Shown piece after piece: positions 36,675-42,930 of a stretch of DNA of 63,013 bases. The DNA is taken from IMG/VR virus record IMGVR_UViG_3300037961_003042, positions 1 through 63,013 of that record; one strand, written 5' to 3'. Numbering within the stretch: position 1 is the stretch's first letter; each line of letters begins with the position of its first letter. Under the pieces are notes generated by a model that saw nothing but the letters and a program-made list of their open reading frames with translations, was not told the origin of the DNA and searched no databases. The DNA comes from a virus. The translations under genes were made by a program, and so were the position numbers.

Positions 36675-36706
36675 TAAATGTAATACTTTTGTATTTAATT
36701 TGCAAG
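36675..36706 (-). promoter_or_regulatory. Internal early promoter CTTG-N20-TACATTTA
   Basis: On the minus strand CTTG (36703-36706), a 20-base spacer and TACATTTA (36675-36682) fit the Bacteroidota consensus with one mismatch in each box. The same TTGCA context occurs at the two consensus promoters. It lies in the 62-base gap between 36655 and 36718 and would re-initiate transcription in the small-gene array. Confidence 0.5.
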
Positions 36707-36717
36707 TTTTTTATTAT

Positions 36718-36900
36718 TTATTTATAATGTTCTCTGTATAAATCTGCTCGATAGGAAACCTCACTACCGCTCACTAAAACATGAGTGTCATCATTCACTT
36801 CAACATATACACTTGTTTGATCGCTATCCGCCCATGCTATTATGTCGTTCATTTCAAACCATTTTAAAGCATCTTTTGTTTCTTTTATATATTTTTCCAT
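36718..36900 (-). CDS. Small hypothetical early protein
   Basis: A 60-residue acidic protein with a helix followed by two beta strands. The ATG follows a TAAATAACT leader. It is the last gene before an internal promoter. No domain is recognised. Confidence 0.5.
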   Translation of the reverse strand: MEKYIKETKDALKWFEMNDIIAWADSDQTSVYVEVNDDTHVLVSGSEVSYRADLYREHYK

Positions 36901-36906
36901 AGTTAT

Positions 36907-37077
36907 TTAATTTTTAGTTATTGATAATCTTATTTCGTTTTGAGTTGGGTTTATTGCTACACAATCAATATGAAATTCGTATAAATCCTCATAAGCAGTC
37001 ATATCAAAAACCTCAACACATACTACATCATTGTTATTAAATTGTTTTAATTGTTTTATTAATTCTTTTACTTTCAT
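36907..37077 (-). CDS. Small hypothetical early protein
   Basis: A 56-residue protein. The opening MKVKELIKQL followed by an acidic beta region resembles a small alpha/beta fold shared by many phage early proteins that start KVKELI..L. The gene at 37553-37822 has a similar start (MKVKDYL). It has a TAAATAACT leader. Confidence 0.55.
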   Translation of the reverse strand: MKVKELIKQLKQFNNNDVVCVEVFDMTAYEDLYEFHIDCVAINPTQNEIRLSITKN

Positions 37078-37079
37078 AG

Positions 37080-37535
37080 TTATTTATTTTTATAATGTTC
37101 TAATATTCCTCTATCCATAGTTTCAAATCCTTTGAAAATTACTTTTCCATTATCATAATCTTCATAATATTTATTTAAATCATAAGGAAAGTTTTTGTTT
37201 GATGAGCAAGAGCAACAAAATCCTAACTCATTTCCTGTTTCCCCAATTACAAAATCATTTCCACACATTATACATATATCTGTTTGTTCACAATCATATA
37301 CCTCCTCCTCATTTGTTATTTTTCCCTCATCATAAAATCTTATTCTTGTGTCATAATCATCTTCAACTTCATATAAAGCAACACAAGTAGTTTTATCCTC
37401 TTTTACGCTTTCTACACAATCCATAAATCCTTGTAATGCATCTTCTTTATCATCATAATTCCCATAAGGAATACAATGTACCTCTGGATATTCTATTTTT
37501 TCTATCCAATATGTTTTCGTTTTATTTACTTCCAT
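37080..37535 (-). CDS. Zinc-binding early protein
   Basis: A 151-residue acidic protein. Around residues 90-113 it has CIMC followed ~18 residues later by CCSC, a probable zinc site. The N-terminal half contains a Trp/Tyr-rich alpha/beta domain. Its TAA lies 2 bases before the next ATG and its own leader is TAAATAACT. Function unknown. Confidence 0.55.
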   Translation of the reverse strand: MEVNKTKTYWIEKIEYPEVHCIPYGNYDDKEDALQGFMDCVESVKEDKTTCVALYEVEDDYDTRIRFYDEGKITNEEEVYDCEQTDICIMCGNDFVIGETGNELGFCCSCSSNKNFPYDLNKYYEDYDNGKVIFKGFETMDRGILEHYKNK

Positions 37536-37552
37536 AGTTATTTAGTTTTTAG

Positions 37553-37822
37553 TTAATGTTTTATTAATTGACTTATTATTTCCATAGCTTTATATTTTTT
37601 TACATAATCAATATAGTAATCCTTGTAGTTTTTATTATTTAACCAATAATTGACACTACATTTTAATAAATCATTCGATTGAAAACAATTAGAAACTTCT
37701 TTTTCTTTATGTTTTTTCAAATAGTTATACTTATTTTTAAAATATTGAATTGTTTCCTTATCCAAATTGTAATAAGTATATCTATTTGCTTTTACTTTTG
37801 GTAGATAATCTTTTACTTTCAT
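37553..37822 (-). CDS. Hypothetical early protein
   Basis: An 89-residue basic, Lys/Tyr/Asn-rich helical protein. It has a TAAATAACT leader, and the upstream stop lies 2 bases before its ATG. No domain is seen. Confidence 0.5.
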   Translation of the reverse strand: MKVKDYLPKVKANRYTYYNLDKETIQYFKNKYNYLKKHKEKEVSNCFQSNDLLKCSVNYWLNNKNYKDYYIDYVKKYKAMEIISQLIKH

Positions 37823-37824
37823 AG

Positions 37825-38064
37825 TTATTTAGTTATCTGATTTATTATTATTTGTTTTAATTCGTAAGGCAAATCATTTACTTGCACTACTTCTTCGTTT
37901 CCATAACAATCCTCTATTGCCTCATTTTTATCTGCAAACAAAACTATATCGCCATTACTCCATTTATAACAAGTATTGTTTGCCCTATCGTAAAGCACAT
38001 AATCATTAATTTTTAATAATTCTCTTTGCCTTTTCTTTTGTTCTACTCCTAAAAATCTTCTCAT
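37825..38064 (-). CDS. Hypothetical early protein
   Basis: A 79-residue protein with a basic N-terminus (RRFLGVEQKKRQRELL) and an acidic beta-rich remainder. It is linked to both neighbours through TAACTATG junctions. Function unknown. Confidence 0.5.
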   Translation of the reverse strand: MRRFLGVEQKKRQRELLKINDYVLYDRANNTCYKWSNGDIVLFADKNEAIEDCYGNEEVVQVNDLPYELKQIIINQITK

Positions 38065-38066
38065 AG

Positions 38067-38333
38067 TTATTTGTTTAAATAATATTTTCCGTTTGTTTGA
38101 ATTAGATCTTGAACGAATAGATCTTTTTCTTTTGCTCTATCACAACACAACCAACAAGAGAATTTACATACATCACCATATTCATAAGGTGGTATTATTG
38201 CATGTAGATTTGTTAGTAGCCAATTTGATAAACTCATATCATAATTAATATTGTGTGTTGAGAATCTGACAAAATCTTGTTCCCTATCATCATGGTAGGT
38301 AACAATGATTTCTAAAAAATTTTCTTTTTCCAT
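38067..38333 (-). CDS. Hypothetical early protein
   Basis: An 88-residue acidic protein with three cysteines clustered as C-x3-C-x2-C around residues 57-64, which might bind a metal. It is flanked by TAACTATG and TAATTATG junctions. No family is recognised. Confidence 0.5.
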   Translation of the reverse strand: MEKENFLEIIVTYHDDREQDFVRFSTHNINYDMSLSNWLLTNLHAIIPPYEYGDVCKFSCWLCCDRAKEKDLFVQDLIQTNGKYYLNK

Positions 38334-38335
38334 AA

Positions 38336-38629
38336 TTATTTAGTTTTAGTTAATATTTTATTTAACACTTTTATCTCATTTTTCCAATTATCCCCATATT
38401 GTTCATTTTCTTCTAAAAAGACAATAATATTTTTGATTATATTTTTATCTACTTCGTTTTTATTTTTACTATTTGACTCTAATTTTTCTATATAAAACAT
38501 CAAGGCATTTATATAATATTGATCATCTTCTTTTAATTCTTCTAAACGAAAGCCATTGAAATAGTTAAAGGCATCATCTACTCTATCTATTAGAGCAGAT
38601 TTTTTTAATTTACTTAAATTTTCTTTCAT
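38336..38629 (-). CDS. Hypothetical helical early protein
   Basis: A 97-residue charged, Lys/Glu/Asn-rich all-helical protein. Its stop is 2 bases before the next start. The leader of this gene (ACAATAGAT before ATG) departs from the start-associated repeat, marking the edge of the repeated block. Confidence 0.5.
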   Translation of the reverse strand: MKENLSKLKKSALIDRVDDAFNYFNGFRLEELKEDDQYYINALMFYIEKLESNSKNKNEVDKNIIKNIIVFLEENEQYGDNWKNEIKVLNKILTKTK

Positions 38630-38640
38630 ATCTATTGTAT

Positions 38641-38844
38641 TTAATTATTAAATTCTTTTTTATAGTAGTTATATAATTCTTTTTTGGTTTTAATTCTATT
38701 GGTATATTGAGAATCTTGTGTGGTATAATATCCATCTTTTGTTTTATGGACATTCCCACCTTTTAACCACTCTTCAAATTTTTTAATTCTATTAAGATGA
38801 ATACTTAAAAGAGTTTTACCTTTAATCATAAGTTTATTGTTCAT
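38641..38844 (-). CDS. Small basic early protein
   Basis: I place the start at the ATG at 38844 (67 residues), 4 bases after the upstream stop within a GATAACTATATG leader; a longer reading would overlap the upstream gene by about 50 bases. The product is Lys/Tyr-rich with a WLKGG turn and might bind nucleic acid. Confidence 0.5.
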   Translation of the reverse strand: MNNKLMIKGKTLLSIHLNRIKKFEEWLKGGNVHKTKDGYYTTQDSQYTNRIKTKKELYNYYKKEFNN

Positions 38845-38848
38845 ATAG

Positions 38849-38998
38849 TTATCTATTTTGATTTTTAATTTTTTGGATTGCATATTCAACTGCATTACAA
38901 TAAATTGAATAATGGTTATCTCTTACATAGTTGTAAAAATGTTCATAATAAATTACATCTTCCTGTAATTCTTTTTTTGTTGGTTTTTTTAAATACAT
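38849..38998 (-). CDS. Small hypothetical early protein
   Basis: A 49-residue Tyr/Asn-rich helical protein. It ends in a TAACTATATG junction with the next gene. It lies just downstream of the minihelix-like element at 39022-39063. Confidence 0.5.
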   Translation of the reverse strand: MYLKKPTKKELQEDVIYYEHFYNYVRDNHYSIYCNAVEYAIQKIKNQNR

Positions 38999-39021
38999 AA
39001 TTTAATTGTTTTAAAGTTAGT

Positions 39022-39063
39022 TGATAAGGGGGGAGTCGAACCCCCCAGAAAACCATTTTATCA
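39022..39063 (-). ncRNA. tRNA minihelix-like element (acceptor plus T arm)
   Basis: On the minus strand TGATAA (39058-39063), 11 unpaired bases, GGGGGG, a seven-base loop TTCGACT, CCCCCC and TTATCA (39022-39027) follow each other. The 6-bp T-arm carries the canonical T-loop (TTCRANN, closed by G-C) and stacks directly on a second 6-bp stem, giving the 12 bp of a tRNA acceptor/T-arm coaxial stack. D and anticodon arms are absent, as is CCA. The element starts one base after a stop codon and ends before the next gene's leader. It may be an RNase P/Z processing site or an RNA end-protecting element; a tRNA-derived remnant is also possible. There is no T-run, so a simple terminator is less likely. 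Confidence 0.5.
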
Positions 39064-39064
39064 T

Positions 39065-39205
39065 TTAGAACATTAAGGCTATGTCTGAAGCAGTTAAATT
39101 GGTTAATAAATGATGAACTAGTAAAAGCCAAGTAAACACAACAAGTGAAGCAAGAGCGATTAAAAATCCGTTAATAATTCCGTTTAAAAGTTGTCGAGTT
39201 TTCAT
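39065..39205 (-). CDS. Small membrane protein
   Basis: A 46-residue protein with a positively charged N-terminus (MKTRQLL) and one long hydrophobic helix (about residues 9-35). It is probably a single-pass inner-membrane peptide, N-in. It is expressed early, so it could act in membrane takeover or superinfection exclusion rather than lysis. It is followed immediately by the tRNA-like hairpin. Confidence 0.55.
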   Translation of the reverse strand: MKTRQLLNGIINGFLIALASLVVFTWLLLVHHLLTNLTASDIALMF

Positions 39206-39217
39206 ATTGATTTAATT

Positions 39218-39646
39218 TTAAAGGTTATTATATTCTTTTAATCTTTTAGAGTAATTCGCCTCTTTATAACTTCTGTGTAAGTTATTAAAGAGCGTATATT
39301 GAGCGTGAAATAGCATATCCATTCCACAACCGCCAATGCGCCCATTTTCAGAAACTCCCGCAAGGGATAAAATATATTTATCTCTTATTACGCGTAGTTT
39401 ATTTTTATAAGTGTAGGCAAGTTTTATATTTCTACTCATTCCAGAACGCGAAACACTTAAAACGCCTGTGTAATAATTCCCCTTAATTAATGCGTTTTTA
39501 ATGCGAGTTAATTCGTTAGCATAATAATTGATATTGTCCTCCTTGTACTGCTCATCAGTATCAGAATAAATACCTCGTTTTTTAAAATCTTTAGTTCTTG
39601 CCTTGTTTATTTGTTCGGCAAGTTGTTGAATGTGTTTAGTAATCAT
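39218..39646 (-). CDS. Conserved phage protein of unknown function
   Basis: The 142-residue protein contains a VSRSGMSRNIKLAY segment (~64-77) and, later, GRIGGCGMDMLFHAQYTLF (~102-120). This pair of motifs belongs to a small-protein family common in marine phages, without known role. The rest is helical. The third gene of the early operon, it is preceded by a TTAATTTAAAA-type AT-rich leader. Confidence 0.6.
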   Translation of the reverse strand: MITKHIQQLAEQINKARTKDFKKRGIYSDTDEQYKEDNINYYANELTRIKNALIKGNYYTGVLSVSRSGMSRNIKLAYTYKNKLRVIRDKYILSLAGVSENGRIGGCGMDMLFHAQYTLFNNLHRSYKEANYSKRLKEYNNL

Positions 39647-39674
39647 AATAATAAATTTTAATTGTTTTTGTTAT

Positions 39675-39890
39675 TTATCTTCTTCCAATTCTGTCGCTAT
39701 ATTTAAAGCTTAATAATAATAGTAATTGATTGTGCATTTCTTCAAGTTCGTCTTTAGAATTGATTGCATAATATTTTACATCTAACATCATTTTAACTCT
39801 TTCTAGCATTGCTTTCAATGATTCAACTGAAACATTTTTATACTTTTTTAAAATTGCTTTTCTCATTTGATTTGTAAATTGATTTTTCAT
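39675..39890 (-). CDS. Hypothetical early protein
   Basis: A 71-residue basic helical protein (MKNQFTNQMRKAILKKYKN start), possibly nucleic-acid binding by charge. It overlaps the previous stop by an ATGA junction and is second in the early operon. Confidence 0.5.
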   Translation of the reverse strand: MKNQFTNQMRKAILKKYKNVSVESLKAMLERVKMMLDVKYYAINSKDELEEMHNQLLLLLSFKYSDRIGRR

Positions 39891-40114
39891 GATCTTATTA
39901 TATTAAATTTAAAATGTGAGTTATTAAAAAAGCTATCATCTTTTAATCTTCTTTCTTTTTCTTCTGCCTTTTTGTAATCTTCTTTATACTCTTTGTTTGT
40001 TATTTCGTGCCTTGTAGTTTCTGAAGATTCAAACCTATGAGGCGATAAAGTAGAGGAAAAATAAACCCCTCTTTGTTTTTGCTCTTTTAAAAGCGGTAAA
40101 TAAATTTTTTTCAT
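39887..40114 (-). CDS. First protein of the early operon
   Basis: A 75-residue, strongly charged protein (Lys, Glu, Arg) with no fold that I recognise. It is the first gene after the main early promoter, separated from it by a ~115-base structured leader, so it is probably among the first products after infection. An anti-host or regulatory role is a guess from position only. Confidence 0.55.
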   Translation of the reverse strand: MKKIYLPLLKEQKQRGVYFSSTLSPHRFESSETTRHEITNKEYKEDYKKAEEKERRLKDDSFFNNSHFKFNIIRS

Positions 40115-40140
40115 TTTAATAAATTTTAATTGTTATTATT

Positions 40141-40221
40141 GAGAGGGTTAAAACCAATCTGTTCTGTCTGCTGTCGGTTTATACTTTTTGCCCTCTCTCA
40201 TTTTTCAACCTCTTTTGAGGG
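40141..40221 (-). promoter_or_regulatory. Structured 5' leader of the early operon
   Basis: Between the promoter (40237-40268) and the first ATG (40114), the transcript can form a small CCTC/GAGG hairpin (40209-40220) and a large one. In the large hairpin GAGAGGG pairs with CCCTCTC (40191-40197 with 40141-40147) and GGTTT pairs with AAACC inside it. The first CCCTC can alternatively pair with the GAGAGGG, so the two structures exclude each other. This is attenuator-like, but no T-run follows. Confidence 0.45.
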
Positions 40222-40236
40222 TTTAATTGTTGCTGA

Positions 40237-40268
40237 CAAAACTAAGTTATATTTATTTAGTATGCAAA
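40237..40268 (-). promoter_or_regulatory. Main early promoter TTTG-N20-TAGTTTTG
   Basis: On the minus strand TTTG (40265-40268), a 20-base spacer and TAGTTTTG (40237-40244) match the Bacteroidota consensus. The -33 region TATTTGCATA is identical to that at 24701-24710. It would start a transcript near 40231 running through the 16-kb leftward operon. Confidence 0.8.
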
Positions 40269-40308
40269 TAAAATGCAAATAAAATGCATTTAACAGATTA
40301 AAAAAAGT

Positions 40309-40341
40309 TTTGTTTTACCCCCAATTTTGTTTATGCTTTTG
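40309..40341 (+). promoter_or_regulatory. Near-consensus promoter for the GC-rich ncRNA
   Basis: TTTG (40309-40312), a 21-base spacer and TGCTTTTG (40334-40341; one mismatch to TAnnTTTG) lie just before the GC-rich segment. Transcription would begin near 40347, the first base of its closing stem. Confidence 0.4.
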
Positions 40342-40346
40342 GTTTT

Positions 40347-40469
40347 GGTGGGGGGTGTAACGCGAGGGAAGGGCAAGAGCGCACAAAGTCGGAAACTTTG
40401 CAGAACGTAGAACGTAACGAGGGGAAACCCCCACAGGAACGAGGGAAACCAACAGAGGCAACCCCTACC
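40347..40469 (+). ncRNA. Candidate structured ncRNA (GC-rich island)
   Basis: This ~120-base segment is markedly richer in G and C than the surrounding AT-rich DNA and contains no open frame. GGTGGGGG (40347-40354) can pair with CCCCTACC (40462-40469) to close the structure. Inside are hairpins CAAAGT/ACTTTG (40384-40400) and GGGG-AAA-CCCC (40421-40431). A GGAAAC string recurs three times (in and near these loops and at 40443-40449), and AGAACGTA/GAACGTAA is repeated. Together with the promoter-like element upstream, this suggests a stable RNA transcribed rightwards. It could also be part of an origin or packaging site, since it lies beside the iterons at 40928. Confidence 0.5.
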
Positions 40470-40634
40470 CCCTAGAAAAAAGCTAAAAAATCCACAAAAA
40501 AATTAATTTTTAGAGGCAAAACGGCTAAAAAAAATCGGTTTTAATTTTGGACTGCACATGCTGTAATATATATATAACCCGTTACCTCCACATATCTAAT
40601 ATTTTTTCGTATCTTTACAATAAATAAATACGTT
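40470..40634 (+). promoter_or_regulatory. AT-rich leader with -7 element
   Basis: This stretch holds no gene. It is AT-rich with A-runs, and TATCTTTA (40610-40617) matches TAnnTTTG with one mismatch, 17 bases before the ATG at 40635. It is probably the promoter of the 60-residue gene. Confidence 0.4.
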
Positions 40635-40817
40635 ATGGACGGATTAACAATTAAAAACGGAAGACTAATCAACATGAGACCGGACGGTATGTCTGGAATA
40701 GAACAAGCTTCTCTATATAGACAACAAATGAAGAAGCAATACAAGATTGACATGATCGCAGACGGTATCGAAAGAGCTAAAATGCGTGAAGAAGGCCGAA
40801 GTTATTTCGGTATGTAA
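40635..40817 (+). CDS. Small hypothetical protein of the central hub
   Basis: A 60-residue, Arg/Lys/Met-rich protein with a predicted helix in the second half (QQMKKQYKIDMIADGIERAK). It stands alone between a promoter element and a strong terminator, right beside the presumed origin, so it is expressed as a unit and separate from both main operons. There is no recognised domain; a small regulator is conceivable. Its composition is less AT-rich than neighbouring early genes. Confidence 0.6.
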   Translation: MDGLTIKNGRLINMRPDGMSGIEQASLYRQQMKKQYKIDMIADGIERAKMREEGRSYFGM

Positions 40818-40846
40818 AATACTTTCCCAAGTTAGTTGAGTTTTGG

Positions 40847-40884
40847 AAAAAGAGTAGTGAAAAAAGTAGCTGCTCTTTTTTTTT
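40847..40884 (+). terminator. Intrinsic terminator of the hub gene
   Basis: A stem of 11 pairs (40847-40857 with 40870-40880, one U-G wobble) ends in a run of nine T residues (40876-40884). It closes the transcript of the small gene at 40635-40817. Confidence 0.8.
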
Positions 40885-40927
40885 CGAGAAAACACATGTA
40901 AAATTTTTGCGTAAACTATAGTGATTC

Positions 40928-41127
40928 GTGTCGACTTTTTCAATTCGTGTCGACTTGGTGTCAACTTTTTTTAGCCTTGACACTCTCTAACTACTTGATT
41001 ACTAATAAGTTATATTAATTAGTGTCGAAGTGTCGACTTTAACCTCAGTTTCTAGTAAAAAAAAAATAATATAAATAGAAAAAAAAATAAAAAGAAAGAT
41101 AGGGAGTGAAACTTGACACTGTGACAC
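40928..41127. repeat. Iteron-like GTGTCGACTT repeat cluster (candidate origin/operator)
   Basis: Perfect copies of GTGTCGACTT start at 40928, 40947 and 41030. Degenerate direct copies start at 40958 (GTGTCAACTT) and 41022 (GTGTCGAAG). Inverted GACAC cores lie at 40979-40983, 41115-41119 and 41123-41127. The intervening DNA is A/T-only in places (41050-41100). This lies in the 367-base gene-free gap 40818-41184 at the divergence point of the two genome arms, where a replication origin or a master operator is expected. Confidence 0.55.
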
Positions 41128-41150
41128 TTTTTAATTTGAAAGTAATTGTA

Positions 41151-41158
41151 TATATTTG
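41151..41158 (+). promoter_or_regulatory. -7 element before groEL
   Basis: TATATTTG matches the TAnnTTTG consensus and lies 27 bases before the groEL ATG. The -33 region is occupied by the last inverted GACAC repeats, so the iteron-binding protein could repress or activate this promoter. Confidence 0.5.
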
Positions 41159-41184
41159 TATATAATCAAATTTAATTTATTGTT

Positions 41185-42780
41185 ATGGAACAAGGATACA
41201 CGCCAAGGGAGTTACACTTTGACTCTGAGGGCAGAAACAAACTCATAAGCGGAATCGCTAAAATATCAAGAGCGGTTAAGTCAACTCTTGGCCCTAGAGG
41301 GCAGACAGTCTTAATAGAATCACGCACACATACACACGGAATCACAGTAACTAAGGACGGAGTTACGGTTGCCAAGTCAATTGACTTGTTAGATCCTGTG
41401 GAGAACTTAGCGGTGAAGATGATGAAGGAAGCTGCAGACCGTACAGCCACGTCAGCCGGAGACGGTACAACTACCGCCATAGTATTGACGGAAGCGTTAG
41501 TTGAAGCGGGTGAAAAATACCTAAATAAGTCGGTAAATCCGACGGTTGTGATACGTGAAATCAATAAACACACTTCACACGTAATAAAAAAGCTGGAGAA
41601 ACAAGCGAAAAAATTATCCAAGAAAAGATTGTTGGACGTTGCGACTATATCGTCGAACAATGACAAAGAGATTGGGAAAATAATATACGATACCTATAAT
41701 AAAGTAGGGCAAGACGGACTAGTCACGGTTGAGAACTCACAGAGTCATAATACATATAGTGAGGTTACAAAGGGGATACGCGTTGAAAGAGGATATACAT
41801 CGAACTTATTTGTGAACAATCAAAAGAAAGACGAGTGTGTGCTTGAAAACGTAAAGATACTTGTAGTTGATCAGGAGATAAATAACATTCTCAGTATTGA
41901 GAAGGTTTTGAAACCTATTATCAGTAACGGCGACAAACTGCTGATAATTGGAAATTGCCATAACAATGTCGTCAATACCCTAGCTGCAAATGTCGTTCGT
42001 AATGGCCTTAAGATATGTAATATCATGCCACCTCAGTTTGGTTACAAACAACATGAGTTGATGAGCGACATAGCACTAGCGGTTGGTGCCAAGTATTTCA
42101 GTGAGAAAACCGGTGATGATCTGTCATTGATTTCCACGGAGGATCTTGGGCACGCAGCCAAAGTAATTGTTGGTAGAGACAGTACGATCATTATAAGAGA
42201 TGATAAAGAGATTGAAGAGATACCACAAAGAGTTGATGAACTTTGGGAGCAACATAAGAATACGAAAATAAAATCGGAGAAAGATTTTATACTTCAACGT
42301 ATCGCTAGCCTCAGCGGAGGAATCGGAGTGATATACGTCGGCGGTAATTCAGATGTTGAACAAAAAGAAAAATTTGACCGCGTCGATGACGCGGTATGTG
42401 CAGTAAGATCTGCACTTGAAGAAGGAATTGTAGCAGGCGGAGGAGTGCCACTACTTAGAATATCTAAGGAAATTAATGAAGATGTTGAAAATGCAGAGGA
42501 AAAAGTTGCACTTCAAATATTAAAAGACGCATTAGCAGTTCCATGCAAACAGATATTGTTAAACGCAGGTGAGGAAGATGAAAGTATTACTTTACATATT
42601 CTTGATGATAAAAAAGGTTATGATGTAAAGAATCAAAAATTTGGTGATATGTATAAGTTGGGAGTGATTGATCCACTAAAGGTAACAAAAAATGCCTTGA
42701 TCAATGCAGTTTCTGTTGCAACAACCATACTTAGTACGAACGCTATCGTAACTCTGGCTAGAACATACGATAGTAAATAA
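41185..42780 (+). CDS. groL: Phage-encoded GroEL-type chaperonin
   Basis: A 531-residue group I chaperonin of near full length (E. coli GroEL: 548). Nucleotide-site motifs are intact: LGPRG at 35-39, KDG at 57-59 (D58 equals D52), GDGTTT at 92-97 (D93 equals the hydrolysis-supporting D87) and VDDA with D402 (equals D398), followed by EEGIVAGGG. The GGM-rich C-terminal tail of cellular GroEL is missing. It should form ring cavities that fold virion proteins in an ATP-dependent way, together with the GroES gene just downstream. GC content is about 45-55% in sampled 5' windows but falls to about 25-35% towards the 3' end, unlike the rest of the genome. Confidence 0.95.
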   Translation: MEQGYTPRELHFDSEGRNKLISGIAKISRAVKSTLGPRGQTVLIESRTHTHGITVTKDGVTVAKSIDLLDPVENLAVKMMKEAADRTATSAGDGTTTAIVLTEALVEAGEKYLNKSVNPTVVIREINKHTSHVIKKLEKQAKKLSKKRLLDVATISSNNDKEIGKIIYDTYNKVGQDGLVTVENSQSHNTYSEVTKGIRVERGYTSNLFVNNQKKDECVLENVKILVVDQEINNILSIEKVLKPIISNGDKLLIIGNCHNNVVNTLAANVVRNGLKICNIMPPQFGYKQHELMSDIALAVGAKYFSEKTGDDLSLISTEDLGHAAKVIVGRDSTIIIRDDKEIEEIPQRVDELWEQHKNTKIKSEKDFILQRIASLSGGIGVIYVGGNSDVEQKEKFDRVDDAVCAVRSALEEGIVAGGGVPLLRISKEINEDVENAEEKVALQILKDALAVPCKQILLNAGEEDESITLHILDDKKGYDVKNQKFGDMYKLGVIDPLKVTKNALINAVSVATTILSTNAIVTLARTYDSK

Positions 42781-42798
42781 TAACTTAAAACCAAGAAT

Positions 42799-42930
42799 AT
42801 GCCAATTTATAACGAAATATTTGAGTCTTTTAGAGCAAATAATAAAAAGCTAGAAGAAGCAATAAAGCTTTTGGAAGAAAACGGATTTATTGTTTACGAT
42901 AAAGAAAAGAAATATGTATCCAGTAAATAA
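42799..42930 (+). CDS. Small hypothetical protein between groEL and groES
   Basis: A 43-residue Lys/Glu-rich, helical product. It starts 18 bases after groEL and ends 16 bases inside groES in another frame, which suggests that translation of groES is coupled to it. Reading through it also explains the short spacing. No motif is recognised; it could be a real micro-protein or a leader frame. Confidence 0.45.
   Translation: MPIYNEIFESFRANNKKLEEAIKLLEENGFIVYDKEKKYVSSK

Noticed and set aside
39022-39063. A complete tRNA gene
   Set aside because: Only the acceptor-like stem and T arm are present. A D arm, anticodon arm and matching 5' acceptor strand about 70 bases upstream could not be found.
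40928-41127. CRISPR array
   Set aside because: The repeats are only ~10 bases, irregularly spaced and in both orientations, with no unique spacers of constant length.
41172-41666. A 164-codon open frame on the minus strand opposite groEL
   Set aside because: It is the antisense reading of a highly conserved chaperonin with intact motifs, is low in complexity and lacks a plausible leader.
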